From assembly GCA_037176725.1 (NCBI GenBank), contig JAZBRS010000059.1:5629001-5693000 (forward strand): a stretch of 64,000 nt of DNA. The letters are read 5' to 3'. This DNA comes from Posidonia oceanica (taxonomy: Eukaryota; Streptophyta; Magnoliopsida; Alismatales; Posidoniaceae). The first letter of the stretch is position 1. Each line of letters opens with the position of its first letter. Shown one piece after another: positions 12,509-24,400 of the stretch. The notes beneath the pieces are model-generated. The model was not told where the DNA came from. It made no database searches and saw only the letters and a program-made list of their open reading frames with translations. The translations under genes were made by a program, and so were the position numbers.

Positions 12509-12996
12509 TAGGCTCTTGTTTAGTTTTAGGAATATCGTGTGATATTTTTAAAATAAGAATTACTATTCTATTTGATTGTGTTCTAAAATAAACTAAGAAT
12601 AGTAATTCCTATTCTGATTTACTTATTAAAGATTAGCTATTTCATTGAAAGGGTGGAATAAAAGTTATTCTGATACGTGTATGTATATAATATGTTTATT
12701 TTTTGTTTAAAAATTAATATATATATATATATATATATAATATGATGTATAAATAATTTAAAATAGATATATATCTTGATAATCAAGTTGATTATTATTA
12801 ATCTACATGTTTTCCGCTTATTCTAACACTTATTCTGATACTTATTCACTTTTCATCAAAACCAGAATATCTCCTATACACATTTATTCACATTTAAAAG
12901 AAAATCATTTCCAAACTGAATAGCAATATTATTAGAATATTAATACCACTTTCCACTTTTTCCTACTTTTCTTATTCTACATCCAAAGAGAGGCTA
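12509..12996 (-). mobile_element. AT-rich non-autonomous element, copy 2 (inverted)
   Basis: This is the reverse-complement counterpart of 9712-10207. Its right end, read on the minus strand, is TAGCCTCTCTTTGGATGTAG, and its left end starts TAGGCTCTTGTTTAG, so the element has imperfect terminal inverted repeats of about 15 bp. A (TA)n run sits near 12718-12740. No clear target-site duplication. Confidence 0.6.
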
Positions 12997-13961
12997 GAAG
13001 TTAAACAAAAATGACATGTGTCATGATGACTTAATGGAAGGATTATAAGTATGGTGCACATAGTTCGGTTTCGTTCAGTTCTGATAAGAACTATAAACTA
13101 AACTGTACCTATTGATTCTAGTTATATTGGAATCGAACTGTGTATGTACTTAAAATGAGCCAAACCGAATCGTCCAAAAGTCGGTCGGTTCAGTTTGATT
13201 CCCAGTTTTCAACCTAAATATTCATAAAACCATGATTCAACAATATAATTTTTTTGATAATTAGTGATGCCATGCAGCATCCATATGTTGCCAAATCATG
13301 GGACCAAGAAATTTCTATCTTAACTACGGTATATGATGGACTTTAAATATATTTGATGCTTAAGCTATAAGTTAATTGCACTTATCTTGATGTTCAAGTT
13401 TCAAGTTAACTGCACTAATTCTTATACTACGAGTCTTAGTAATTTCTCCATAAGTAGTGAAGCTTGACTCCTAACTATACCATTGTTTATCAAACTAATA
13501 CATGTCACAAAGTGGTATTGTTAAATTTGCCATTGTTGATCAAACTATATAAAAATTAATTTCTCAACTTGAAATTTTTCAAAATTCACCATTATAAAAT
13601 GTCAATAAATATTTAAACATCTAGGATTTAAAATGTTCGAGCTTTGCTTGGTAAAATAAAATAGATAAATATCAAGAAAAAAAATGTGGTTTCCTCTGCA
13701 CACCATTTTTTATTTGATTAGGAAAATAAAAAGATCGAACTGTACAATTTTATCTACTTCATGTTCTAAAGTACAATTTGTTAAAATTAAATATAATCTA
13801 TTTTCAAACTCAGCAGAGTTTATTTATACATTAGGCTAATAAGTAAAGCATAAAAGTTTACAAAATTAGAGACTTATGAAGTAACTTAAATGGAATTCTG
13901 CATGGTGTTTGAGTCTCTTCATCCCACTTCTTACAGAAGCCATAGCTTTTGAATGAGGACG
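12997..13961. other. Intergenic, AT-rich
   Basis: No gene seen. A stretch at 13060-13220 has repeated CGGTTCGGTTT-like words often found in plant repeats. The remainder is AT-rich and unassigned. Confidence 0.4.
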
Positions 13962-13970
13962 TTTATGTGT
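13962..13970. repeat. Target-site duplication, left copy, of L1 element 1
   Basis: TTTATGTGT here is repeated at 16593-16601 and brackets the truncated L1, whose A tail (T on the plus strand) starts immediately at 13971. Confidence 0.7.
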
Positions 13971-14535
13971 TTTTTTTTTTAAATGGTAAGATATATATTA
14001 AGCTATACTTGACTATGAGTACCACCACCAAGTAGACAAAAATACAATAGTTAAACCTCTAAGGAGGAGGGGAAACAAATTAAATAGATAAACAAGAATT
14101 TGCCAGACAAGGCAATAATAGCAAAAGAGTATAAATCAGTAAAAGTTCATCCCAATACAAAAAAGACCAAGGACACAGCCAAATAAAAGCATATGAAACT
14201 ACAGCTCCTTCCCAAAAAAGGACGGAAGGCAAGAATTAATCCTCCATACGTCCCAAAGCTTTAGTGGCATTTGAAACAAGAGTTGTAGCACCAAGGGCAG
14301 CTCAATGAGGGATTGAGCACCGACATCCGTTGGGCTGCGATGACTGGCAGGAGCAACTGCACCCTGTCCAGTGATCAAGTTTTCTAACAAAAAAGAGGTT
14401 AGATACATGATATGGTGAAATAATGAGGAAATATTTCTTCTATGATTTCTAAAGATAACTTCATTTCTATTCAACTAAATGTACCAAACCGTAGGCAGAA
14501 CCAATGTATTCCAGCCTTTAAGATCAATGTTGAAA

Positions 14536-15056
14536 TTAAATAAATTCTTTAGTGAAAAAAAATTGAGATAAATTTATACTAGGCAAATGATCATTTGCAT
14601 TAGATTGGAAAAAATTCCAGATAACTGTTGAAATAGGGCAATGCAAGAATATATAAAAAGCTGATTCATCATTAAATCCACAGATTTCACAGTGTGATGG
14701 ACCAAACGAGCCTTGCCTAATTAAATTTGCTTGAGTTAGGATTTTTTCATGGAAAGTAAGCCAAGCAAAGACTTTAAACTTTAAGGGACAGCACTCTTCC
14801 AAATGCTTGTTCTAAATACTGACCGTAAACCTCCATCATTTAAAATATCATAACAACTTTTAACAGAAAATTCCTTATTGTTAGTAAACATCCAATAAAT
14901 AGAATCATCCTCATTAGAAAGTAAAATCGAGTTAAGAAGGCCATTAAATTGGTGTAAAAGGTGAGGGTGAGCTGTAGAGTCAGGATAATGTTGGAATTGA
15001 ATGTCCAACCTCCTGTTTTGAACGGCCAAAACTAGTTTGGCTAGAGAACATTTCAT
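14536..15056 (-). pseudogene. L1 ORF2 C-terminal zf-RVT region (decayed)
   Basis: Two overlapping open segments encode the plant L1 C-terminal region. One contains SVKSCYDIL and leads to the other, which has FKVFAWLTFHEKILTQANL followed by CEICGFNDESAFYIFLHCP, the zf-RVT Cys/His pattern. A frameshift near 14790 separates them. This lies downstream of the RT of element 1 in the same strand. Confidence 0.75.
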
Positions 15057-15806
15057 ATTTTTGGTTAGAGAGTAAAGTATTGGAAAGATGAATTTTAATG
15101 GAGTATTTGCTATCTATCTGTTTTCCCAAAATATAATGGTGTTACCATTATTGACTAAAAATGAACTGAAGGTGTTTACTATTAGATAGCATTATTTTAA
15201 TTCCTGCTGAAGGAGAGGAAGAATTCCTGGAAGTTGTATTGAAAAGTGTACCAAAGTTACTGTGAAAAATATATCAGCTTTTAAAGAGAGTGAGCCACTT
15301 AAGATGATCTTTGTTCGCTAGGAGTTTCCAAAGAAGCTTGCATTTAATTAAGTGTAGTGTTAAAATGCCGAATGTTAATAATCCTTAAACCAGCATGTTG
15401 CTTTTTTCTATAAATATTTTACCACTTGGCAAGATGATATCCCGTATTACCAGAGGAGTTTGAGTTTCAAAGAAAACGTCGACGAATTCGATCAATTTCT
15501 TTTTCAACTTTTACTGGAAGGTGAAGAACAGAGAGGTAATAAGTCGATATGGTGGATAACACAAAATTGAGAAGTGTGAGCTGGCCTCCAAGAGATAGAT
15601 ATCTACTTTTCCAACAATCCAGTTTGGCAGTAAGTTTATCAAGGACTATTGCCCAATCATTGTGGAAGCCTTTTTGAAATGAATGAGAAGTCCAAGATAG
15701 GAGATGGAAAGAGGGGTCCAGGTACAGCCTAAAATGGAGCTATACTGATCAACTAATTCATCTGATATTCCAATCCTAGTGAGTGAGGATTTGTGAGAAT
15801 TAATTT

Positions 15807-16592
15807 TCAAGTTTGAAAACAACAGAGGATTCTTTTAAGATTGATAATACACTCATCAGATGGTGTTAAGAAAAGCAAGGTATTATCAGCATATGGAATA
15901 TTTAAGACCTCAGGTCCATTGTGTGGAAACTTAATTCCCTCAATAAGCTTGTTATCTTTACCAAGACATAACATTCTATTGAGAATATAAGTGACAATAA
16001 TGAAGAAAAAAGGAGATAAAGGATTCCCTTGCCTAAGGCCATTAGAGGTACAATAAAAACATTTAGTAGAACCATTTATCATGGCAAAGAATTTTGCTGA
16101 GAATATACACATTTTCATCCAAGAAAGCCACTTCGTGCCAAAGCCAATGCCCTCTAGGGAGTTTAAAAGGAAATCCCAATTGACATTATCAAAAGCCTTC
16201 TTGAAATCTAGTTTAAGCATAACTCCTGACTCATGAAAGGAGTGTAGAAGGTGAAGGGTTTCTTGGACCATAATAAAGCAATCACTGATATTGTGCCCTG
16301 GGAAAGAGTCACTTTGAGAATAATCGAGAAGAGAATTAAGGATAGGGCTAAATTTGGAAGCTAGATATTTGGAGATAATTTTGTAACTGCTATTGAGCAA
16401 GCTAATAGGTCGATAGTCTTGAATTTTCTCAACATTAAGTCTTTTGGGAATGAAAATAATAAATGTTTGATTGATATATTGTAGAGCTTCTATATCATCG
16501 AATTGGTGGAAAAATTGGAAGACAACAAGAAGGTCTCCTTTTAGCAACTCCCAGAAGTGATAATAGAAGCAAAGATGGAACTCATCAGGGCC
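15807..16592 (-). pseudogene. L1 reverse transcriptase fragment (decayed)
   Basis: A 246-codon open segment carries RT motifs in order: YRPISLLNSSYKIISK, KLDFKKAFDNVNWDFL, NGLRQGNPLSP and the catalytic box, which reads YADN at 15882-15893 instead of YADD. The second catalytic Asp is therefore lost to Asn. The N-terminal RT, endonuclease and ORF1 are absent because of 5' truncation at 16592. Confidence 0.85.
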
Positions 16593-16601
16593 TTTATGTG
16601 T
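16593..16601. repeat. Target-site duplication, right copy, of L1 element 1
   Basis: TTTATGTGT, identical to 13962-13970. Confidence 0.7.
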
Positions 16602-16768
16602 ATTTGATAACTTTTATTGAATTTGGTTGGAGGGAGCTTTTGGTATAAGTTGGAGAAATAATTAGGTAATGACTATGATATCCTTATTATTTTTAAAATT
16701 TTAAAATATTCAGATGTGTAGCTTCAAATCCGAAGCTGTCGTCGTTTCCCCGAGCTCTTCTGCAATGA

Positions 16769-16793
16769 CCCCCCCCCCCCCCCCCCCCCCCCC
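16769..16793. repeat. (C)25 homopolymer
   Basis: Twenty-five consecutive C upstream of the frameshifted fragment at 16933. Length is probably unreliable in assembly. Confidence 0.8.
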
Positions 16794-16932
16794 TCCTTGA
16801 GTGGTCGAACCTCCAAATCCGAAGCAAAACACCGACCAAAAACCAAACCATGCCGCCTTCCCCCATCGATTGCGCCCGAGATAGGGTTCATCAGAGGATC
16901 GAGGACAGGGGACAAGGCACCAACACCACACC

Positions 16933-17110
16933 ATGTCTACCATAGTGTGCGGCAAGAGGTCTTCTTTCTACTTCGAAGAGCTCCACCACCCCACCATCAG
17001 CCCTCGTCGTCTTCGCCTCCTTTGTCGACTTCCAAGAGGAACCGCTGCTTCTCTTCCCCCGCCCACTTCTCGCCGCCTAGAGCCCCTGCATCTAGTGCAG
17101 GCGGCAGGTT
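16933..17110 (+). pseudogene. Frameshifted N-terminal exon fragment, possibly of a CUE-domain protein gene
   Basis: An ATG at 16933 opens MSTIVCGKRSSFYFEELHH. After about 25 codons the sensible reading moves to another frame, giving STSKRNRCFSSPAHFSPP. A start with IVCGKRS, an FEEL motif and then SK-R-RC is what I recall of plant CUE-domain (ubiquitin-binding) proteins, but I could not check this. No CUE domain or later exon is visible, and the sequence degenerates after about 17110. It is best read as a captured or duplicated first exon broken by a frameshift. A real gene with one sequencing indel in the C-rich stretch is the alternative. Confidence 0.4.
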
Positions 17111-17177
17111 TGATGTTTGTGCAGTAGCTTATGGTGGTTTCTTTTGGGGTTTTGGTGGATTGAGATGGAAAGTATAG

Positions 17178-17582
17178 AAGAAAGGAAGAAGAGCCCGTGA
17201 GATGAAGAAAGGAAGAGGAGTGTGGGAGTTGTGTTTGAGCTTAACAAGGAGCAAATATGTAAATGAACTATTGTTAGAATCAAATTTCTATCAATAGAAT
17301 CTTTATTTGCCAAATAATATTTTACAAGTAACCTAGAATCTAGTTTTTATAAAAACTCTCAAAAGTCAACTTTTAGAAATAACTCAGAATTTAACTTCTA
17401 CGTTTAAGAGGTTCCAAACGAATCTTAAGAGTGATTTTAAAATTTGAGAACCATTAAATAGATATTTGATGATTCAATTCGATTCGATATGATATTCTAA
17501 TTCTAACTATTAGTAGGTTGGATCTTACAATGTTACTGTAGTTTTTGCGGAGAAGAACAAGATGATATTCTATTCAAACAAC

Positions 17583-17628
<46 letters not shown>

Positions 17629-18269
17629 AGATACCTTTATCGGTGACAGATGGCATTTCCTTTATAAACGGACTGATGAAAATTTCGAGATCCAAGTGCA
17701 TCCCGCAATACTAGATACAGGAGCACGTTGAGTGGCCGAGGTGCCTCCCTCATTTGGAGCATAGTTCAATTGGCCGAGATGAAACATGAGGAAGGAACGA
17801 TTGTAGAAGAGTACATGGTATACAATAGAATCATATAATTCAAATAGCATCCTACGTGACATTTAGTTCAAACAACAGCACTACAGATTAGATTACATCC
17901 ATTTCCTTTCATAAAAGAACAAAAAAAAAAAAAGTTGTCACATGTCTCATTGTCGTACAAACTAGTGAATTCCAAAGGCTTGTCCTAAGAATTTTGGAAA
18001 AGAAAGAAAAGAAGTAGCACATGTTGGCTTTCTTTCTTCACATACACACAATAACAAAGAAAAAATCTGATTACAACCGTGGGAGATCTCTGGGCAATCA
18101 CTGGGTCCTCACGTGCTGTCTCCCTTGCTACCATGCACTTCTGGTTGGCAGGAAGAAAATAACAAGGTTCCTATGCCGATGATTTGGAGTTTTATATGCG
18201 CGAAAGGCTTAACAGGTCAGGCAATCACATGACTTGTTTTTGTGGTGATCACCAATGTATTCGTCATGA
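17178..18269. other. Intergenic space 3' of the MYB gene, with a (GA)n microsatellite
   Basis: A GA/AG run occupies 17586-17623. The stretch nearest 18269 should contain the 3' UTR of the minus-strand MYB gene. No other gene or element was recognised. Confidence 0.45.
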
Positions 18270-20071
18270 TCAAGGAAAGTAGAGCAAACAATCCCTGTAA
18301 TCCGCCATGTCCGCCATGTACAGGTCGTCGTAGCCGGAATATTCTTCGCCGGAGAACGGCTGGAACCACATCCCCGAGGGGCTCTGACAAGTCTCGAACC
18401 CTGCATCGATGCTGTAGTCCTCCAATCTACCAACGCCGGTGTCTCGGTCGAGTTCCGGTGGTGCGGCGGGTTTACCGTGCTCGTGCGCGTCGGGAGCCGC
18501 ACGGTTGGTCTCGGCTGGGAACGCCAAGGAGCCGGAGGTCGGCTCCGGGGCGAAAGACGTGTGAGAGGGTGACCGACTGCCGCTGCTGCTGCCCTCGAGC
18601 TTAAGGTTAAGTTTGGAATTGAGGTCACTCAACGTCAAGGACTTCTTGCACAAATGAGTGTTCCAGTGGTTCTTGATCTCATTATCGGTTCGACCAGGCA
18701 ATCTCCCGGCAATCAGAGACCATCTACCAGACCAACAACACGACATTTCAGAACTTCCATTCACTGTTCAAGATTGTCAATCCTGCTACTAGACTACCAT
18801 GTTTGGTTGTTTCTTTTTGCACACATTTGTAATTACAAACCCAAGTAAAATTTTGCATCGATCTACTGATATGAGAGGGAGAGAAAGGAGTATACCTATT
18901 GCCAATCAAGTTGTGAAGGCGAATAATGAGGTCCTCCTCGTCTTCAGAGATGTTTCCTCTTTTGATGCCAGGCCTCAGATAATTCAGCCATCTCAGCCTG
19001 CAGCTCTTTCCACACCTATTCAACCCTGTCGACAAGGGAGAAAGCCACGTTACTTTATTGTTCCACTTGAAACCTTTTCCTTTAGTTTGCCTACCAGATT
19101 GATTCCATCTTCTATGTGTTCTCGATGTAGGTGTGTCCCACAACTGGGTTTTGATCTAAAGATTCGAAGGCATGCATTGAAATTTGAACCTCACTCCCAC
19201 CGTCCGAGTGCATCAGAGGAAGCAGATACCGATGCAGATGACTTTTACCCGACATGTGGGAAGGATTTCACCTCGAGATCGCAAGAAAATCATCCATACA
19301 ATATTTCTAATTTTCATATGGGAACTAGTAATTTTGTAGGACACAAGTTTCTAGAAGCAAACACCGTTTGAACCTTGCAGAGTTGCAGTTACGAGCAAGA
19401 AATTGGCAGGAATCTTCATATATCATGGTATTTAACAGAAATCAGGGCCCATGTATACTGAAACTTCTTTGATTGATCTTATCACAAGACACTGACGTTA
19501 AAATCTAAGCAAATTCACTTTATTGCACCGAAATAAACACTGAATTCAGTCTGATTGCTTTCATATAGAATCAGATCATCAAAATTGAGTTTTTTTCACT
19601 TACTCTAACCCTGAGCCACACAACCATTCTGTTTTTAAATGATAGAAAACAAATCGCTGCACTCTTTTCCACTATATGAGATGCACAAGGAATTGGATGA
19701 AACTGTGTACTGCAAACTGCATTTTCATCACTTAACCCTGACAGAAAAACCCACCAATTCAAATCCTCTAATCCATTTAAACAACTTATTCTTCTTGTTT
19801 TAAGTAAACTACTAAGACTAACACATTGAGCACTTTCTCTCTTTTACTAATCCATACGAAAATGCTAACCAACTTGTGCGTGAGGAGTTAAATGCGATGG
19901 TAAGAGCAGGAGGAGGAAGCGCACACCTGCTTTAGCTGGGAGAGTCCGCCACTTCCTGTCGCCATGAACGGCGACGTAGTCCATGAGCTTCTGGTCCTCG
20001 TTGGCGGTCCATGCTCCCTTGTTCACCAAAACCACTCCCTTCTTCTCTGCTCTCTGCGTCTTCCTCACCAT
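18270..20071 (-). CDS. R2R3-MYB transcription factor, 242 aa, bHLH-interacting type
   Basis: Exons in order are 20071-19927 (145 nt), 19025-18896 (130 nt) and 18723-18270 (454 nt), with GT-AG junctions and continuous phase. Exon 2 has the classic 130-nt size. R2 (about 18-69) begins [20 protein letters not shown] and contains [20 protein letters not shown]3 (about 72-120) contains [19 protein letters not shown] then [20 protein letters not shown]. The spacing D-L-x2-R-x3-L-x6-L-x3-R is the bHLH-interaction motif of R2R3-MYBs in MBW complexes. Family relatives (TT2, MYB5, C1, WER/GL1 types) control anthocyanin, proanthocyanidin or epidermal fate. The Ser/acidic C-terminus ends DCLLYFP and does not tell me the subgroup. 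All core Trp positions are intact (Phe/Ile at R3 start as usual). No disruption seen. Confidence 0.92.
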
Positions 20072-20586
20072 CTCCTTGTTTCGGATAGTGGTAGAATTGG
20101 GTCACCAGGGAGGACAGTGGGTGATGTCTGTGGAGGTTTGATTTGACGCTTGTGGAAGGCTAGAAGTTGCAAAATTATAGGCAGAATGGAGGTATCCGTG
20201 GTGTAGCGTTCATCGAAGTGGTCACTGCTACAGTCTACAGTTGCTTTCATATTCACACGCTGACACGCTCCGTTCCCTTGCACATCACGTGCATATCTAA
20301 CCCACCTCTCCCGGCCACCAACGTCACCCAACGGCAACGGAAGGTGTATCAGTCTCTCTCGGTCTCTCACTAGCTTGGCAATATGTCGCTTTCTTTTGTG
20401 GGCACACAAAAAGCTTGGGTGTCGGTTGCTTGGAAGGAAAAGTAGTTTGTGTATGTTAATTCTTATACCATCCGAAAAAAAATACAAATGATACGACGGA
20501 TCTCACAGATGATACTAATAAAAAACCTTGATATAAGAAATACTGTACGTACGTAGACCGGTGCTCTTTTGAAAGTGTTGAACCTT

Positions 20587-20890
20587 TTAGCCTTGTGCCT
20601 TTTGTAACGTAAGGAGGCATAGTTAGTTCGACTTTAGGTGCTTACATAAGTGCCAAGGTTATTATTATTTACGTAAAAAATGAAGGGTTATCTATTTGGA
20701 GTTTACTTATATTATTTAAGGTGAATGGAAACTAACTCCTTAGCCTTGAGCCTTTTGTAACATAAAAAGGCATAGTTAGTTAGACTTAGGTGCTTACATA
20801 AGTGCCACGGTTATTATTATTTACGTAAAAAAAGAAGGGTTATCTATTAAAGGTTAGACCATTGGAGTTTACTTCTATTATTAGCATCAA
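20587..20890. repeat. Imperfect direct tandem duplication, period about 153 bp
   Basis: TTAGCCTTGTGCCTTTTGTA at 20587 recurs as TTAGCCTTGAGCCTTTTGTA at 20740. The following text (GCATAGTTAGTT, GTGCTTACATAAGTGCCA, GGTTATTATTATTTACGTAA) repeats in the same order. Both units are non-coding. They lie about 0.5 kb upstream of the MYB start codon (minus strand), so they may be in its distal promoter. Confidence 0.75.
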
Positions 20891-20899
20891 AAATCATCT

Positions 20900-23800
20900 C
20901 AAAAATATTGCCACATAGGCAAAAAACCTAGTTGTCTAGCGTCAAACAACTGATTCTAACCACAAGCAGCAGCCAAAGTACACTACACTGTAACGGACAA
21001 GTCACCCTGCAAGGAGCTTATCCGTCTCGAAGTTCAATCTCTTTGAAGGACCCTCAACAATGCTAAGCCCACACGGAAAAGCTGTCATCTCTCAGGACAT
21101 CACCAAAAAACGGGACACGTGCATCTACCCGTTCTGACCCCAAAAACTGTGCAGAGTTTGCCCTCTCGGCGTCCTAATCTCGGTAATCGGGGCAACCACA
21201 GTCTCAAACCTCCGAGTCCAACCAGCACCACAAGTCTCAGTGTACGGAGCAACCACAGTATTATACCTCTAGGTCTATCTATCACTTCAACCCGTGGGCC
21301 TCAGTCTCGGTCTCGTAAACGACAATCCAGGAGTATCATACCTCCAAGATCCGACGACACTTACCTACAACCTCTTGGTTTCAGAACCTCAACCTAGGCT
21401 TCGTACTTGACCACCTAGAAATATCGTCATATCCCTTGGTCTTGGCAACACGACCCTCTAGTTCCTTGATCCACAAAACAAAACAGTGGTAAAACATTTT
21501 CAAAACATTCAACAATTTTTTTAAACCATTTCAAAAACATTTTAAACTCAATGTCATCCACTAGAATCAAAACATTATTTTTGAAAAACAGGCTAGATTC
21601 ACTATCAGGCCAAAATATGCGCAGACAATACGCGTGGATAATATGCACGGACAATACACGCTTGTCTTCCACACCCTCAGTGAAAAATCAGAACAATTCG
21701 CGAGTACTATGAAAAGCAAAAATCCCAAACTTCGCCACACCAAACCAAAAATCACATATGAGGTATCGAAATAAAGATATTGAGAATACCTATCTTTTGA
21801 GATAAAAATCACAAGGATTCGGTGTGTAAAACTCAAGAATTTTCCAAATAAAAATTTAATATTCATGCAAATAAACAGTGAAACCGAGAGTATGCATAAC
21901 CCATTATTCACTGTAAAATCATATAAAAATATGGCAAATCTCCCATACAGCTAGATCAATACATGCAACATCATTTGTAACGCCTTCGGCATCACAAACT
22001 AGCATCAACCCTACCCAAGGCAACTATTAAATAAATAACAAAACAATACTGCAGGAAATTAGAATAATAACAAAAATAAAATTAACAAATACTACTCTAC
22101 CCAGGACCTATGGTCTGCAGCTACGTGGCACCAACTATGTGTACTAGAATTGACTACGACTACTTACTCTGCACCTGCAAACAAAGAGATTGAAGTAATC
22201 TATTATTTGGAACAAAAATCACAAAAATCTGTTACTCATAGCTGAAGATACAAAAATCCAAAGAGAAAGAGCTCAAACGGTTGCACAGTAACCATACCGA
22301 CGAAAAACCTCTGTAAAATCCTCTAAAAATTCCATAAAATTATGAAATTTCTACCACACAACAAAAACTAGCTAAACAACACATTTCCAATAATTTCGTA
22401 TGAAATTAAGAGAAAAGAAGCGAGGTAGGATGCGTACTTGCACCGACGAACTTCGCTTCTTACTCGGCCGCAAGCCTTCCTTCCTCTGTTTCTCCTCTCT
22501 CCGTTCTCCCTCTTACCCTCTCTCACCCTCTCTCGCTCTCTCTAGCTCAGGTTTCCTACCTCCCAACGCCCACGGCCGACATCTTCCTGGAAAACACGAC
22601 ATGCAGGCGTTGACAAGGCATGGCGGCTACAATTGAAGGTGACAACGTATCGTGGAAAATTTGGAATGCTACTGTGTTGTTTTGGCGCTTCTTTCCTCCC
22701 CCAAGGTCCCACACATTCACAGGTCACAATACACCAAAATACCACACAACACAGAGAGTCAGGGAAAACCACAAATACGACAAGAGGAAAACAAACACAA
22801 ATCCATCATGATTATCCAAAAATATACATATAATTACAGGTAATCAAATCCCAATTCAACCAAATTACACTCAAACGGGAATCAATTCCCAATACAAAAC
22901 TTACATCAATTCTGGGTTCTGTATTGACAGAAACACGCACACAATCCACGGCTATAACACGCTCATGCGATACGCACAGTCTATACGCAGTTGTCATTCG
23001 TGTAAGCCATACATGACTGTCCTATACAGACCTTGGATATTACATCATTCCACCATATTTCATGCATTAAACAAGAATTTGAGGGGGTGTGTACCTCAAA
23101 ATGATGCACACAACCCAAACACACAGGAACCCAACTCAAACGCCGAAGCTCCAAAAATCAAAACTCCCACCTCCAACTAAGCACACAGAAACCACCCAAG
23201 GCCCACTGATAACCAACAATCAAATAAAAACACCATTACTCATGCATGCAAGACGGGAGGAAGATGAACCCAACAAACTTTGAACTAAAACTCACCTCCA
23301 CGAGCTTGCACACACGAGGATAACGATAGGAGCTCACCTCCCTCCCCACGAGTGCACAGCAACCTCCCACACAGTATGGAAAACACCAAATCACGAACAT
23401 GCTGGGAAGGAAAAAGGTGAACCCATCTACATGCATGGTATATCTCACTTCAACAAGTTCACTCACACGCTGGAGAGGAGGTTGTTGGTAGTAAGGCTCT
23501 AGCCAAGGCACCCTCAAGTGTCGATCGGAACTCGCCTCCTTCCTAATGAGAGCATAACACACCGCGAAGAACTCTCCACCTCTCCCTTGCACTCTCTTAC
23601 ACACACAGGATAAAACTCGGAGCTCTTCTCTCAACTCTCGCTGTGTACAAAGGAAGGAAATGAGAAGAGATATTAAGAGAAGAACAATCTCCACTCCATA
23701 TGTAGCCGTGAAGCTAAAGAAATCTCGCACGCACTCACAGGAACAAGTGTTGCAAACACACAACCACAAGTCACACTGTACACTTCTCACTTGTAACAAT

Positions 23801-24400
23801 ACGGTGTGCACCTAGTAAACCAATCCCAACACTTGCACAATAACAATCCTCATAGCATCATATCGTGTAAGGCACAAAAATCCATACCACATAATCACTT
23901 ATTAGAAATCAAACCACTTGTGTAAGAGGAATAGATCAATAAAGTGAATATCCAAGATTCCACACTAATCATCATTAATAATCTAAGATTATTTATTATA
24001 AATCTCCATGAATATCTAAATACTAGTTCGTCCTCAATACATCAAAATAACAACACCTTTAAACAAAATTAACAAATCCCAAACTCGACAATTAACCACT
24101 GACTTACTGCATATTGGCACAGGGCTCTGTGCCTCATATATGTGCTAGAACTACGTGCTCTAAATACATGCCTCTTATGTGCGTCGGAAACATACACTAA
24201 AAGCACACGCCTCTTACCCATGCCTTCAGTTAAATCAATAAACTGCATGACTTAAAAGGCAACTAAATATGCAGGTGTTACACAAGGGTTCCAACTCATA
24301 CCAAGATCACGATCGAAGGTTCAGAACTTCTAACGTCGACCTATTACTCTTGACAAGCTAAATCCAACTCATGTACATCCTCGATGTCTCACCACATTGG
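20900..24400. mobile_element. Repeat-like non-coding sequence, possible LTR 21976-24282
   Basis: About 3.5 kb of C/A-rich (plus strand) low-coding sequence unlike the flanking AT-rich DNA. Within it, 21976 starts TGTAACGCC and 24282 ends GGTGTTACA, so that on the minus strand a segment begins TGTAACACC and ends GGCGTTACA. These are the ends of many plant gypsy LTRs. The 5-base flanks (TCATT, CAAGG) do not match and no gag/pol reading frame is present. LTR identity is tentative. Confidence 0.3.

Larger units (their letters stand above)
13971..16592 (-). mobile_element. 5'-truncated L1 (LINE) retrotransposon, element 1
   Basis: A 2.6-kb minus-strand LINE flanked by the 9-bp duplication TTTATGTGT. 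On the minus strand it runs from the middle of ORF2 (reverse transcriptase) through a zf-RVT-type Cys/His region to a 3' UTR ending in an A tail (11 T at 13971-13980 and beyond). 5' truncation plus a variable-length duplication is the hallmark of target-primed reverse transcription. Reading frames are broken in several places, so it is dead. It belongs to the same general L1 group as the larger element at 48885-62943, as judged from matching RT segments such as LLKLDFEKAF / MLKLDFKKAF. Confidence 0.85.

Noticed and set aside
23236..23811. 191-codon minus-strand open frame
   Set aside because: Cys/Leu/Val-rich translation of repeat-like DNA in the possible LTR at 21976-24282; no domain recognised.
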